Source of the DNA: an uncultured Oscillospiraceae bacterium
GTDB taxonomy: Bacteria; Bacillota; Clostridia; Oscillospirales; Oscillospiraceae
DNA: 64,000 nt
NCBI GenBank assembly: GCA_934572335.1
Contig: CAKTKU010000003.1
Coordinates: 108,983-172,982, forward strand
Reading direction: 5' to 3'
The notes below the pieces were generated by a model. The model searched no databases. It had not been told where the DNA came from and worked only from the letters and a program-made list of their open reading frames with translations. This document shows positions 36,864 through 45,678 of this stretch, piece after piece. The position numbers and the translations under genes are program-made. Position 1 is the first letter of the stretch, and each line of letters starts with the position of its first letter.

Positions 36864-38303
36864 ATGAAAACTTCATCAAACGGCGGTCTGAAGCTGAATT
36901 ACAGGCGCACGTTCCTCATCGGCTTCGCGTTCTTCGGCATCCTGCTTCTCTGGCAGGTGTATGACTCGTGGTGCCCCACGTTCCTCACAGACATTTTTGC
37001 CCGGCGCATGTACGGCATATCCTCTGCGGAGCTGAAAGCCGGAGATCCGGCGAAGATACTCGAGGTGCAGTGGCTCGTTGGCATAATCATGGCGTGCGAT
37101 AACCTCGCCGCGCTCATCCTGCTGCCCATCTTCGGCAACCTCTCCGACAAGACCGTCACCCCCATCGGCAAGCGCATGCCGTATATCCTCACGGGTACGT
37201 TCGTTGCGGCGGTCGCGTTCCCGTTCATTCCGCTGTTCTTCCACTATAATAATATCGCGGGCATGGTCTGCATGATGGCCGTCGTGCTGATATTCATGAT
37301 GATGTACCGCAACCCTGCCGTCGCGCTCATGCCGGACATCACGCCCAAGCCCCTGCGCGCCAAGGCAAACGGCATCATCAACATCATGGGCTACCTCGGC
37401 GGCGCGTTCGCCACGGTGCTCGGCATCTTCCTAAAGCTCAGCGACTATATCAACGCCGCGGACGAGGCGCGCAAGGTCTGGATCATCGAGCTGCCGTTCA
37501 TCATCGCGTCCGTGCTGATGGTCATCTCGGCGCTGGTGCTGTTCTTCACGGTTAAAGAGAACAAGATCGCCGAGGAGATGAAGGATGAGATGGCGGAGGG
37601 CGAGCGTCTCGCCGCCGTCGCCACGCCCATTGACGATGACAAGCCCATGTCCAAGGAGAACCGCAATATGCTCCTCGCCATTCTCGGCGCGGAGTTCCTG
37701 TGGTTCATGGCGGACAACGCTATCGGCACCTACATCGGCAACTACGTTATCTATTACCTCAACTCCTCCTCCAGCGCCACCATGGTGCTCACGATCGTCG
37801 GCGGCCTCGCGAGCGTGCTGGGCTTCGCCATTGCCGGCGGCATCGCCGACAAGATAGGGCGCAAGTGGACGATCGCCTCCGGCCTCGCACTGAGCTTTGT
37901 GGGGCTCATCATCATGTGCTTCGTCGCGCCGACCGGCATCGTCACCGGCGCACACGGGGAGTATGCGTTCCCTGCGCTGCTGTACGCCGTGTGGGCGATA
38001 AAGGGCTTCGGCATGGCGCTGGTGCACAACTGCTCGTTCCCGATGGTCGTGGAGCTGTGCTCGTCGAAGAAGATCGGCAAGTTTACCGGGTATTACTATA
38101 CCGCCAGCATGTCCGCCCAGACCGTCACGCCCATCTTCCTCGGCTTTGTGTTTGACGCGACCGGCGCGTGGCGCGCCCTGCCGGTGTACGCCTCCGTGCT
38201 GATCCTCTGCTCGTTCGCGGTGTTCTCGCTGCTCGTGAAGAACATCAAGGCGCAGAAGGTCGAAAACGTCGTGGGTCTTGAAGCCCTCGGCGACGATGAT
38301 TGA
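36864..38303 (+). CDS. MFS transporter (sugar/cation symporter type)
   Basis: 479 residues with about twelve membrane helices and a central loop. Motifs GNLSDKTVTPIGKRMPY and GGIADKIGRKWT are the MFS intracellular loop 2-3 signature (repeated in each half), most like GPH/SLC45-type sugar transporters. ATG at 36864 has AGGAAAGG; an earlier in-frame ATG at 36816 lies inside the hairpin. Possibly regulated by the upstream MarR protein. Substrate unknown. Confidence 0.82.
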   Translation: MKTSSNGGLKLNYRRTFLIGFAFFGILLLWQVYDSWCPTFLTDIFARRMYGISSAELKAGDPAKILEVQWLVGIIMACDNLAALILLPIFGNLSDKTVTPIGKRMPYILTGTFVAAVAFPFIPLFFHYNNIAGMVCMMAVVLIFMMMYRNPAVALMPDITPKPLRAKANGIINIMGYLGGAFATVLGIFLKLSDYINAADEARKVWIIELPFIIASVLMVISALVLFFTVKENKIAEEMKDEMAEGERLAAVATPIDDDKPMSKENRNMLLAILGAEFLWFMADNAIGTYIGNYVIYYLNSSSSATMVLTIVGGLASVLGFAIAGGIADKIGRKWTIASGLALSFVGLIIMCFVAPTGIVTGAHGEYAFPALLYAVWAIKGFGMALVHNCSFPMVVELCSSKKIGKFTGYYYTASMSAQTVTPIFLGFVFDATGAWRALPVYASVLILCSFAVFSLLVKNIKAQKVENVVGLEALGDDD

Positions 38304-38312
38304 TAACAGGTA

Positions 38313-38344
38313 AAAAGGAGTGCCGTTCGCGCGGCACTCCTTTT
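38313..38344 (+). terminator. Intrinsic terminator
   Basis: 13-bp stem (38313-38325 / 38332-38344), TTCG loop, T-tract. Confidence 0.85.
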
Positions 38345-38383
38345 ATTACACTTTTAAACTTTTATATAATTTTCTGCGGGAAA

Positions 38384-38413
38384 TTGACTGCACCACCTAT
38401 TCGGTGGTAAAAT
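38384..38413 (+). promoter_or_regulatory. Promoter of glycerophosphodiesterase gene
   Basis: TTGACT (38384-38389), 18 nt, TAAAAT (38408-38413). The spacer contains a small inverted repeat CCACC-TATTC-GGTGG that could be an operator. Confidence 0.5.
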
Positions 38414-38469
38414 AACCGTATGAGGTAAGAGGTCAACTGTATTGTACCAACATATACGGAGGTAACAAA

Positions 38470-39315
38470 ATGAGAAATTACTTTGAACGTGCAGCGCACG
38501 CCGCGCTCCGCGGCGCTGTCATAGGCGCGGCGGCAGGCGGTGCCGCGCTCTTCCTTATCGCTCCCGGTTCATCCACGAAGCGCCAGAGAGCACCCTTCAT
38601 GGGCACGAACTGCGCTCACCGCGGTCTGCACAGCCGCGACAAGAGCGTGCCGGAGAACTCGATGGAGGCATTCCGTCTCGCCGCCGAGGCGGGCTACGGC
38701 ATCGAGCTGGATGTGCAGCTTTCCAAGGACGGGCAGGTCGTCGTGTTCCACGATGATACGCTCGACCGCGTATGCGGCGTGCACGCGCGCGTGGACGAGC
38801 TTACGCTCAGTGAGCTGCGCGAGCTGCGTCTCTGCGGCACTGACCAGACCATCCCCCTCTTCACGGAGGTGCTGGACGTTGTGCGCTGCCGCAGTGCGAT
38901 AATATGCGAGCTCAAGGACGGCAAGCGCAACCGCGAGCTGTGCGAAAAGACCTATGAGATCATATCCAACTACAACGGAGACATTTGCATCGAGAGCTTC
39001 AACCCGATGATCGTGGCGTGGTTCAGGTTCCACGCGAAGGATCTGCTGCGCGGGCAGCTCGCCCAGCCGATGCGCCGCTATGACGCGGATACGCTCTCCG
39101 CGCCCACGGCATATGCCCTCGGGCATACGCTCTTCAACTTCCTCGCCCGGCCGCAGTTCATCGCCTACCGCATCGGCTTCCGTCCGCTCTCCGTCAGGCT
39201 GAGCGAGTACATGGGCGCAATGCGCGTCGGCTGGACGTCGCACGAGCCGCGCAACGAGGCCGGCCGCGACACCGTCATCTTCGAGTTCTATAAGCCAAAA
39301 GTGAAATTCAAGTGA
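38470..39315 (+). CDS. Glycerophosphodiester phosphodiesterase family protein
   Basis: 281 residues. A short N-terminal hydrophobic segment (about 13-30) is followed by a TIM-barrel GDPD domain with HRG (50-52), PENS, IELDV and VFHDDTLDR, carrying the catalytic His and metal-binding Glu/Asp residues, and CELKD later. Hydrolyses glycerophosphodiesters to glycerol-3-phosphate and alcohol. Probably membrane-tethered. Own promoter and terminator. Confidence 0.88.
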   Translation: MRNYFERAAHAALRGAVIGAAAGGAALFLIAPGSSTKRQRAPFMGTNCAHRGLHSRDKSVPENSMEAFRLAAEAGYGIELDVQLSKDGQVVVFHDDTLDRVCGVHARVDELTLSELRELRLCGTDQTIPLFTEVLDVVRCRSAIICELKDGKRNRELCEKTYEIISNYNGDICIESFNPMIVAWFRFHAKDLLRGQLAQPMRRYDADTLSAPTAYALGHTLFNFLARPQFIAYRIGFRPLSVRLSEYMGAMRVGWTSHEPRNEAGRDTVIFEFYKPKVKFK

Positions 39316-39340
39316 GCGCTGAATAGGGCTTGTAAATAGA

Positions 39341-39368
39341 AAGGCCGTCCCGACGGGACGACCTTTTT
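39341..39368 (+). terminator. Intrinsic terminator
   Basis: Stem AGGCCGTCCC/GGGACGACCT with T-run, just after the GDPD gene. Confidence 0.7.
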
Positions 39369-39377
39369 ATTTTTCCC

Positions 39378-39400
39378 TTCGAGTCCCGTACGGGTCACCA
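39378..39400 (+). other. tRNA 3'-end relic (tRNA-Glu-like)
   Basis: 23 nt reading as a tRNA 3' end: T-loop TTCGAGT, half a T-stem (CCCG), acceptor strand ACGGGTC and ACCA. There is no 5' part, so it is not a gene. Such fragments are the footprints left by elements integrating into tRNA 3' ends; ACGGGTC fits a tRNA-Glu acceptor. It marks the start of the catabolic island. Confidence 0.6.
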
Positions 39401-39440
39401 AAATAAATCAGCCCACCTTCGGTGGACTGATTTATTTTGG
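39398..39440 (+). terminator. Long hairpin after tRNA relic
   Basis: About 20-bp stem with one mismatch (39398-39417 / 39421-39440). Probably the former tRNA terminator or an element-end palindrome. Confidence 0.6.
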
Positions 39441-39447
39441 CAGGGTC

Positions 39448-39464
39448 AGCCAATTTTGAGGACA
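39448..39464 (+). repeat. 17-bp repeat, island left boundary
   Basis: AGCCAATTTTGAGGACA, found again in the same orientation at 61228-61244, just beyond the last island gene. 39465-39622 shows no gene. Confidence 0.5.
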
Positions 39465-39622
39465 TAGCGAAAAAGCCTGTTTGGGTAAATCTTACGAAAA
39501 AGTCGTGTTCAAGCGGTAGGCTTGAGTTAAAATATTAGTTTTGAATTCTTGGAGTTTTGGATCCCATACGGTGAAGCGTCCATCAAAAAGGCTCAGGCTC
39601 TCAAGGCTCCAGAAAGCAGGAA

Positions 39623-39663
39623 GAAACCCGCTTTTCGGTAAAAACGTACGAAAAGCGGGTTTC
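39623..39663 (-). terminator. Hairpin after GntR gene
   Basis: Perfect 15-bp stem (39623-39637 / 39649-39663), immediately downstream of the GntR stop; end of the leftward catabolic operon. Confidence 0.7.
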
Positions 39664-39677
39664 ATTCAGTAAGATCG

Positions 39678-40361
39678 TCACGAAACGTAAGAGTCCTTTG
39701 TTCCGGAGATATGCTCATGCATGAGTTTCTCCGCAAGTTCCGAATCGCCGCTGCGCACAGCCTCCGCAATGCAGCTATGCTGCTTGAAGCTGGTTATCGC
39801 GGTTTTGCGGTCGAGCTGGCTTATATGCTCTTTGAACACCTGCCGCAGTGCAGAGATAATACCGCTCAAAAGATGGTTCCCGGTGGACTCGGCAAGGTTC
39901 ATGTGAAAAATGATATCCTGCTGAACATAACCGTCAAAGTCGCCATTGTCGATGCATTCGCGCATATTGCTTATCACATCGTACATTATCTGCATATGCG
40001 AATCGTCTATATGCTGCGTCGCTTCCGACACTATGCTGCATTCAAGCATTTCACGCACACTGTATATATCCGGCAGCGAGATATATCCCCATTGCTTGAG
40101 AAACTGCATGTACTCCGCCATGTTCTCGAAGCTAACGTCGCAGATATACAGACCAGAGCCTGTTTTGCTGCTCACAATCCCAAGCTGCGACAACCGCTTG
40201 ATGCCCTCGCGCAGGGTATGCCGCGCGACGCCAAGCTCTTCACTGAGTACCTGCTCCGTGGGGAGTCTGTCCCCCGGCTGGAGATTTTTTTCGATTATCC
40301 ATTTTTTTAGCTGCTCTGCAACAATAACGTCTGCAGTGACTCGTTCCACCTTCATCAACAT
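39678..40361 (-). CDS. GntR/FadR-family transcriptional regulator
   Basis: 227 residues: winged helix-turn-helix (LPTEQVLSEELGVARHTLREGIKRLSQLGIVSSKTGSGLYI, about 32-75) and an all-helical FCD-type effector domain with the metal/ligand residues typical of the FadR group (D-x-x-x-H near 150, H near 200-220). FCD regulators bind carboxylic acids. ATG at 40361 has GGAGA at 8 nt. Last gene of the leftward operon; TTGT-N3-ACA(A/G) sites before it and at both divergent promoters suggest it controls the whole cluster and itself. Confidence 0.85.
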   Translation of the reverse strand: MLMKVERVTADVIVAEQLKKWIIEKNLQPGDRLPTEQVLSEELGVARHTLREGIKRLSQLGIVSSKTGSGLYICDVSFENMAEYMQFLKQWGYISLPDIYSVREMLECSIVSEATQHIDDSHMQIMYDVISNMRECIDNGDFDGYVQQDIIFHMNLAESTGNHLLSGIISALRQVFKEHISQLDRKTAITSFKQHSCIAEAVRSGDSELAEKLMHEHISGTKDSYVS

Positions 40362-40413
40362 AGATCTTTCTCCGGTTTCATTAAATATCTGTGTTTCCTG
40401 TATATTTGTTCTA

Positions 40414-40424
40414 TTGTAGCACAG
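40414..40424. promoter_or_regulatory. Candidate GntR operator upstream of regulator gene
   Basis: TTGT-AGC-ACAG, matching the TTGT-N3-ACAA sites at 46786-46800 and 47732-47931. Confidence 0.45.
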
Positions 40425-40476
40425 ACATTCCGATTTTTCAATGCAAATCAAGCCGACATTTGAACGTTATTGTATA

Positions 40477-41250
40477 TCAGCAGAAGGGTTTTACTTCCTT
40501 TACAAGCTTTGCATAATGCGCGTGTATCACCTGCTCCGGAATGGGCAGCAGGAACACGCCTATTCCGGGCCAATCCTTGGCTGCCTCAGCATCCTCGGCA
40601 TTGTCTATGAAATAGTTCAGTATCTTTCCGTTTTCGGCGCACAGCTCACCCGCGCGACGGATCGCTTCTATCACCTTCGGGTGCCGGGTCTGGCCGGGTA
40701 TACCGAGTGCTACCGAGAGGTCGACCGCGCCTATCTGGATCACATCGATGCCATCGACTTTTACTATCTCCGGCAAGTTTTTCACGCCCTCCGGCCCCTC
40801 AACAAGGAGCATCAGAGTAGTTTCGCGGTTTGCTTTCTCATAATATGCTCCGCAGTCCTCGCCGCCGAACCAGTTTGCGCGGACGAACGGACAGGCGCCG
40901 CGTTTGCCGACCGGTGCAAACTTGCCGTATTCAACGGCCTTACGCGCTTGATCCGCGTTTTCTATGTTCGGAACCAGTATTCCGCAGGCGCCGGCGTCAA
41001 GCGATTTCTTTATCGCGTCCTCATCGGTCACATCGGGTACGCGCACGAACGGCAGCGCACCGACGGACTCACAGGCTCTGACCATTGAAACAATTTTGGG
41101 CGGGGTCATAGGGCAATGCTCCATGTCCAGAATTATAAGTTCGAGTCCGGCGTGACCGAGCATTTCCGCAAGCTCCTCGCTCGGAACCTGAAGAATCGTG
41201 CCGATATTCTTCTTGCCGGGCTGCATTAAGTCCTTAAAGCTCTTGTTCAT
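40477..41250 (-). CDS. HpcH/HpaI-type class II aldolase
   Basis: 257 residues, TIM barrel of the HpcH/HpaI family (cleaves 2-keto-3-deoxy acids to pyruvate plus an aldehyde, divalent-metal dependent). Seen: LDMEHCPM with the catalytic His, FVRVP with Arg, LLVEGPEGVKNL with the metal Glu, and IGAVDLSVALG with the metal Asp. Start ATG 41250 lies directly next to the MmgE/PrpD stop (41252). A paralogue, clearly similar over its length, is at 56768-57559. Likely the pyruvate-producing step of the pathway. Confidence 0.85.
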   Translation of the reverse strand: MNKSFKDLMQPGKKNIGTILQVPSEELAEMLGHAGLELIILDMEHCPMTPPKIVSMVRACESVGALPFVRVPDVTDEDAIKKSLDAGACGILVPNIENADQARKAVEYGKFAPVGKRGACPFVRANWFGGEDCGAYYEKANRETTLMLLVEGPEGVKNLPEIVKVDGIDVIQIGAVDLSVALGIPGQTRHPKVIEAIRRAGELCAENGKILNYFIDNAEDAEAAKDWPGIGVFLLPIPEQVIHAHYAKLVKEVKPFC

Positions 41251-41251
41251 A

Positions 41252-42613
41252 TTATCTCCTGTCTTTTTTCAAAACTACGATAAGATCCTCTATGTCCGCA
41301 AGCGTGTCAAAACGCTCCAGAACCTCAACGGCAGCGTTTGCGCGGTATGTACCAAGTGCGGCTTCAAGGCAGCCGCGCAGTTTCTGCTGTATTTCCGCTG
41401 TGCTCATCGGATTTTGCGGGTCGCCCTTCGGGAAGCACACCTTTCTGCTCAAGGTCCTGCCGTCCTTCAGTTCAATGCGCACCTCCGTGCCAAACCGACT
41501 CTCCGTAAAAAGCTCCGGACGGCATTCTATTTTTACCTTGTCTACGAATGCCAGCGCCGCCTTATCGGCGATTTCCTCTCCGATAAAGTCGTGCATAGTG
41601 ACTCGCCCGCCGGTCATTACCTTGCCGATGCAGAACGCAAGAGAGAACTTTGCCTGCTCCGGCGTTTTCGGGTGTTCATAGCGATCGGTATCATGTGCGG
41701 CCTGATCCACATAGCATACGACCCTGTCCACATCGTCTGTGCCGATGCCGAACTGTGCCGACAGCTCCGTTGCAGCTTCAATTCCGCTGTGATTGCCGCG
41801 GCAGCTCGGATACGGCTTCATCACAAGTCCGGGAGATACAAAATCGCTCTCATGGCTGCCGATGATTTCTTTAGCTTTCTCCGCGTCAACTCCGCCGAGA
41901 GAGCTTAATAATCCGAACTCGCCTTCAAACGCATCCGCGCTTGAATCCATGCCGAGCCTGGCGCACTCCGCCGCCATCATCGCTTTGCGTGCGGCGCTGC
42001 CTATTGCCAGATCCTTCGACAGCGTCCCATAGTTTGCCTTGACACCGGAGGCCTCGTTTGCGGCAATTCCAAGCGCGTTCGCAAGCTGCCCGCGGTCAAG
42101 CTTCATAATACGACCCGCAGCGGCAACGGCGCCGAAAATGCCTATAAGGCACGTAGTATTCCAACCCTTATAATGTCCGCCATCGGCAAAAATTTTGCCG
42201 AGTATAGCGTCCGTCTCAACGCCGGCAATATATGCGGCAAGCATCTCTGCGCCCGTACACTTATATTTTTGCGCCGCGGCATAGACGACCGGAACGAGCA
42301 GCGCGCTCGGATGACCGTTAAGCGAGATGCTCATGTCGTCAAAGTCGTTGCTGTGCGCCGCCATCGCGCAGAGCATTGCGCAGGACTCCGCGCTTGTTTT
42401 GTATCCGTCCCTATTGGGGAAAAGGCAATCCCCCGCCGCGCCGCTTGCCCTGTCATACTTGAGGGCAAGCTTCACGGAGGCACTGTTTACGCCGAAGAAC
42501 ATACATGACATGCCGTCAATAAAATGCGTCTTTGCGGCGTTTACTGCCTGAACGGGCATTTTTTCCGGGTCAACAGAGAGAATAAATTCCGCTAAAGACT
42601 GTGATATGGTCAT
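41252..42613 (-). CDS. MmgE/PrpD family protein
   Basis: 453 residues, full-length MmgE/PrpD fold (helical domain with FIDGMSCMFFGVNS, HSNDFDDMS and GWNTTCLIGIFGAVAAAGRI, then the C-terminal lid with VDKVKIECRPE). Family members are 2-methylcitrate dehydratase, cis-aconitate decarboxylase and iminodisuccinate epimerase, so the protein may dehydrate, epimerise or decarboxylate a hydroxy-carboxylate. Stop/start spacing to neighbours is 1-2 bp, so it is translated together with the enolase-superfamily and aldolase genes. Exact reaction unknown. Confidence 0.85.
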   Translation of the reverse strand: MTISQSLAEFILSVDPEKMPVQAVNAAKTHFIDGMSCMFFGVNSASVKLALKYDRASGAAGDCLFPNRDGYKTSAESCAMLCAMAAHSNDFDDMSISLNGHPSALLVPVVYAAAQKYKCTGAEMLAAYIAGVETDAILGKIFADGGHYKGWNTTCLIGIFGAVAAAGRIMKLDRGQLANALGIAANEASGVKANYGTLSKDLAIGSAARKAMMAAECARLGMDSSADAFEGEFGLLSSLGGVDAEKAKEIIGSHESDFVSPGLVMKPYPSCRGNHSGIEAATELSAQFGIGTDDVDRVVCYVDQAAHDTDRYEHPKTPEQAKFSLAFCIGKVMTGGRVTMHDFIGEEIADKAALAFVDKVKIECRPELFTESRFGTEVRIELKDGRTLSRKVCFPKGDPQNPMSTAEIQQKLRGCLEAALGTYRANAAVEVLERFDTLADIEDLIVVLKKDRR

Positions 42614-42615
42614 AT

Positions 42616-43791
42616 TTACAGCTCCACTCTGTATTTTTCTATAACGCTCTCGTCAAGCTCTATACCAAGACCGTACTTTGTGTCGTCAAGCTCCACATAT
42701 CCGTTCACGGCTTTAAACGGTTCCTTGAGCAGTCCGGCACGCAGACCGTTTTCGGTCATGTCCAGCTCTACCATTGCTCCGTTTGAAAGTCCCGCGGAGA
42801 AGTGCAGCGACGCGGCAAGCAGTATGCCGGAAGAGAATGCGTGCGGTGCCGTTTCCATGCAGTGCGCCTCGGCGACGGCAGCGATCTTTCTGCACTCGGT
42901 AAAGCCGCCAGCCCACGAAATATCGGGCTGAACAACGTCAACGCAGCGTCCCTCAATCAAACGTGCAAAGTTTGTGAGCAGTACCTCGGTTTCATAGCCG
43001 GCAATGCGGGTATTCAGGCGATTTGCAAGCTCTGCGCTCCCAGCATAGTCGTCCGTACGCAGCGGCTCTTCAAAGAGATAAATGTTCAGATCGTCGAAAA
43101 TTTTGCCTGCACGCAATGCGTCGGAGAAACTCCATGCGGCGTTTGCGTCGACCATGAGATTAACGCTGTCACCGACCGCCTCGCGTGCGGCTCGGACCCG
43201 TTCAATATCACGGTCAAAGCTCAGCGTACACTCGTCCGCTGCGGGAGCGATCTCGCGCGGGGTCAACGGAGTGTAGGTTCTGCCAACCTTCATTTTCACC
43301 GTGTCAAAGCCCTGTTCAACGTATGACTTCAGCTCTGCGGCAACAGCGGCCTTATCCTTGTCGAGAGCGTAGAATCCGCCGCTCGCATATACCTTAACAC
43401 TTTTTCTGAAGCCGCCGAGCAGCCTGTATATTGGCTGCTTGAGCGCCTTGCCGATGATATCCCACAGGGCAATATCTATGCCGCTCAGCGCGCAGACGAA
43501 TATTCCCCCGCGCGAATGCTGGAAGCCGTCGAAAAACAGCTTATGCCATATGTATTCGACGTCCATGGGATCCATACCTATGAGCTTGGGCGCAAGCTCA
43601 TGCTCTATGACCGTGGCTGTGCTTATCATCGGACCGCCGTAGGGAGCAGCCTCGCCAATGCCTACGATGCCGGCATCTGTATATACACGGACAACAAGGC
43701 AGCTGCGCTGAGTAGATTTGCCGAGCGCATTATAGAAAGGCTTGCTTGTCGGATAAGTGAGCGCAATAGTTTCAACTTTTGTTATTTTCAA
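42616..43791 (-). CDS. Mandelate racemase/muconate lactonizing enzyme family protein
   Basis: 391 residues, enolase superfamily: N-terminal capping domain, then a modified TIM barrel with KMKVG (Lys-x-Lys base), MVDANAAW (metal Asp), FEEPL (metal Glu) and GYETE (third metal ligand position), plus a C-terminal APHAF carrying a His. Probably an acid-sugar dehydratase or a racemase/cycloisomerase. The start is TTG at 43791 with GAGGT 7 nt upstream. Confidence 0.85.
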   Translation of the reverse strand: MKITKVETIALTYPTSKPFYNALGKSTQRSCLVVRVYTDAGIVGIGEAAPYGGPMISTATVIEHELAPKLIGMDPMDVEYIWHKLFFDGFQHSRGGIFVCALSGIDIALWDIIGKALKQPIYRLLGGFRKSVKVYASGGFYALDKDKAAVAAELKSYVEQGFDTVKMKVGRTYTPLTPREIAPAADECTLSFDRDIERVRAAREAVGDSVNLMVDANAAWSFSDALRAGKIFDDLNIYLFEEPLRTDDYAGSAELANRLNTRIAGYETEVLLTNFARLIEGRCVDVVQPDISWAGGFTECRKIAAVAEAHCMETAPHAFSSGILLAASLHFSAGLSNGAMVELDMTENGLRAGLLKEPFKAVNGYVELDDTKYGLGIELDESVIEKYRVEL

Positions 43792-43812
43792 CGTTTTTAC
43801 CTCTTAACTGTA

Positions 43813-45105
43813 TCAGGTGAGCCATTTCAGCGGCACGGTTATAAGCTGCGGGACAAATATCATCAGGAACAGCAGCCCGAACTCGACCGCAAGGAACGGC
43901 AGCAGGTGTTTGACCACCGGGCCGACCGACAGCTTTTCTCCATCCTTACTTGCATCCATTGCGACATAAAGCACAACTCCGACAGGCGGTGTAATGAGAC
44001 CGATGCAGAGATTGAAATTCATGAGGCAGGCAAAGTAATAGGGATCTATGCCCGCTTTCTTGATGATCGGGAAAAGCACAGGTGCGAATATGAGTATGTT
44101 CGGCGTGCAGTCCATTATCATACCCATGCAAAGCAGAAATATATTTATAAGAAGCAGCAGGAGCGTCGGGTGCTCGATAAGCCCGCCGAGAAGATTTGCC
44201 ATGGCAGCAGGTATCTGAGCAAGAGTAAAATATATACTTGCGGCTGTGGCGCCGGCAACAATAAACATTATAGTTGCTGTGCTTGCCGCCGAGGAAACAA
44301 GCACTGAGCCGATGTCCTTGAACGAAAACTCCTTATAATAAAAGGTGCAGATTATAAGTGCATAAACAACTGCAAAGGCTCCTGCTTCTGTCGGAGTAAA
44401 GATACCAAAGCGAATTCCGCCGACGATGAATATAGGCATGAGAAGTGCAGGAAAAGAATCCAGCATGATTGCTTTGGCTTCCTTCCAAGTAAAAGTTTCT
44501 CTGTCATCATAGTTGTCGGCGCGCACAACGAAGAACCACGCAACCATGAGGCCGAGGCAGACGATGATTCCGGGAACCAAACCTGACATAAAGAGCTTGG
44601 TTATGGAAAGCCCGGTTGACGTTCCCATGACTATCATCGGGATGCTTGGCGGTATCATCGGGGCGACGATAGCACCCGCCGCAATGAACGCAACGGAACG
44701 GCTCTTTTTATAGCCGCTTTTTATCATAAGAGGAATGAGTATCGCGCCGAGCGCCGCGGCATCGGCGACTGCGGAGCCGGAAAGTCCGGAGAAAACAATG
44801 GTCGCAAGAATTGCGGTATAGCCGAGTCCGCCTCTGATGCGGCCGACTATCAGCTTTGCAAACTTAACAATACGCAGAGAAAGTCCGCCTCTGTCCATTA
44901 TCTCGCCCGCAAGCATGAAAAACGGTATTGCCATCAGCGCAAAGCTGTTTGTTCCGCTGACCATATTCTGCGCTATGACCATGACGTCAGACTGATTGAG
45001 CGAGAGCATCATGAATACCGCACAGATTATCAGCACGAATGCGAGGGGCAGACCGATGAGCATAAACGCAAATAGTGCCACAAGAAAAACTATAAACGTG
45101 GTCAT
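43813..45105 (-). CDS. dctM: TRAP transporter large permease DctM
   Basis: 430 residues, about twelve membrane segments, family features throughout (GTNSFALMAIPFFMLAGEIMDRGGLS, GSAVADAAALGAI, MIPPSIPMIVMGTSTGLS). Sodium-driven import of a carboxylate delivered by DctP. Overlaps dctQ by 4 bp. Confidence 0.93.
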   Translation of the reverse strand: MTTFIVFLVALFAFMLIGLPLAFVLIICAVFMMLSLNQSDVMVIAQNMVSGTNSFALMAIPFFMLAGEIMDRGGLSLRIVKFAKLIVGRIRGGLGYTAILATIVFSGLSGSAVADAAALGAILIPLMIKSGYKKSRSVAFIAAGAIVAPMIPPSIPMIVMGTSTGLSITKLFMSGLVPGIIVCLGLMVAWFFVVRADNYDDRETFTWKEAKAIMLDSFPALLMPIFIVGGIRFGIFTPTEAGAFAVVYALIICTFYYKEFSFKDIGSVLVSSAASTATIMFIVAGATAASIYFTLAQIPAAMANLLGGLIEHPTLLLLLINIFLLCMGMIMDCTPNILIFAPVLFPIIKKAGIDPYYFACLMNFNLCIGLITPPVGVVLYVAMDASKDGEKLSVGPVVKHLLPFLAVEFGLLFLMIFVPQLITVPLKWLT

Positions 45106-45590
45106 TTGACATTCCCCTCCTTCTTTATATACTGCTTATACATATCCATAAGCTCAATGGCAATAAGGCACAGCGCCATGAGCGGGAGTCCGATCACGAC
45201 GACGCCCATATTCGTGTTGGTTGCAGCCGAATGATTAGTAACGGCTCTGCGGAAATAAAGCATCCCAGCATAAAAGACGACACTGCTGACCGCAATAACC
45301 AGTACATGGTTTACCATGTCAACAATTCTTTTGCTGACACCCTTGAGGTGGCTATAAATAATATCAACGCAAATATGGCGCTTATCCTCATAGGCAATAA
45401 CAATGCCTATATAACATATCCATACAAAGCAAAAACGTGAATACTCCTCAAAGCTGAGTACATTTTTGCCGACGGTGTATCTGAGAAGCGCGTTTATAAA
45501 TGTCATTATGACGATCATTGCCATAAGAACGATGGCAAGCGGACTCAATACTTTTTTGAAGCTGAGCCGCGATGTACTTTTATTCTCCAT
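45102..45590 (-). CDS. dctQ: TRAP transporter small permease DctQ
   Basis: 162 residues, four membrane helices, with the family-typical FSFEEYSRFCFVWICYIG-like region (LSFEEYSRFCFVW). ATG 45590 with GGAGG. Lies between dctP (with a stem-loop in between) and dctM. Confidence 0.9.
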   Translation of the reverse strand: MENKSTSRLSFKKVLSPLAIVLMAMIVIMTFINALLRYTVGKNVLSFEEYSRFCFVWICYIGIVIAYEDKRHICVDIIYSHLKGVSKRIVDMVNHVLVIAVSSVVFYAGMLYFRRAVTNHSAATNTNMGVVVIGLPLMALCLIAIELMDMYKQYIKKEGNVK

Positions 45591-45636
45591 CAGGATCCTC
45601 CAATTCCCCGCTGCGGCGCGGTATAAATTTAGAAAA

Positions 45637-45670
45637 ATCCCGGAGCGGTTCATAAGAACAGCTCCGGGAT
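45637..45670 (-). terminator. Partial terminator between dctP and dctQ
   Basis: 10-bp perfect stem (45637-45646 / 45661-45670) with a U-run on the minus strand. Probably lets binding protein be made in excess. Confidence 0.7.
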
Positions 45671-45678
45671 AACGGTTT

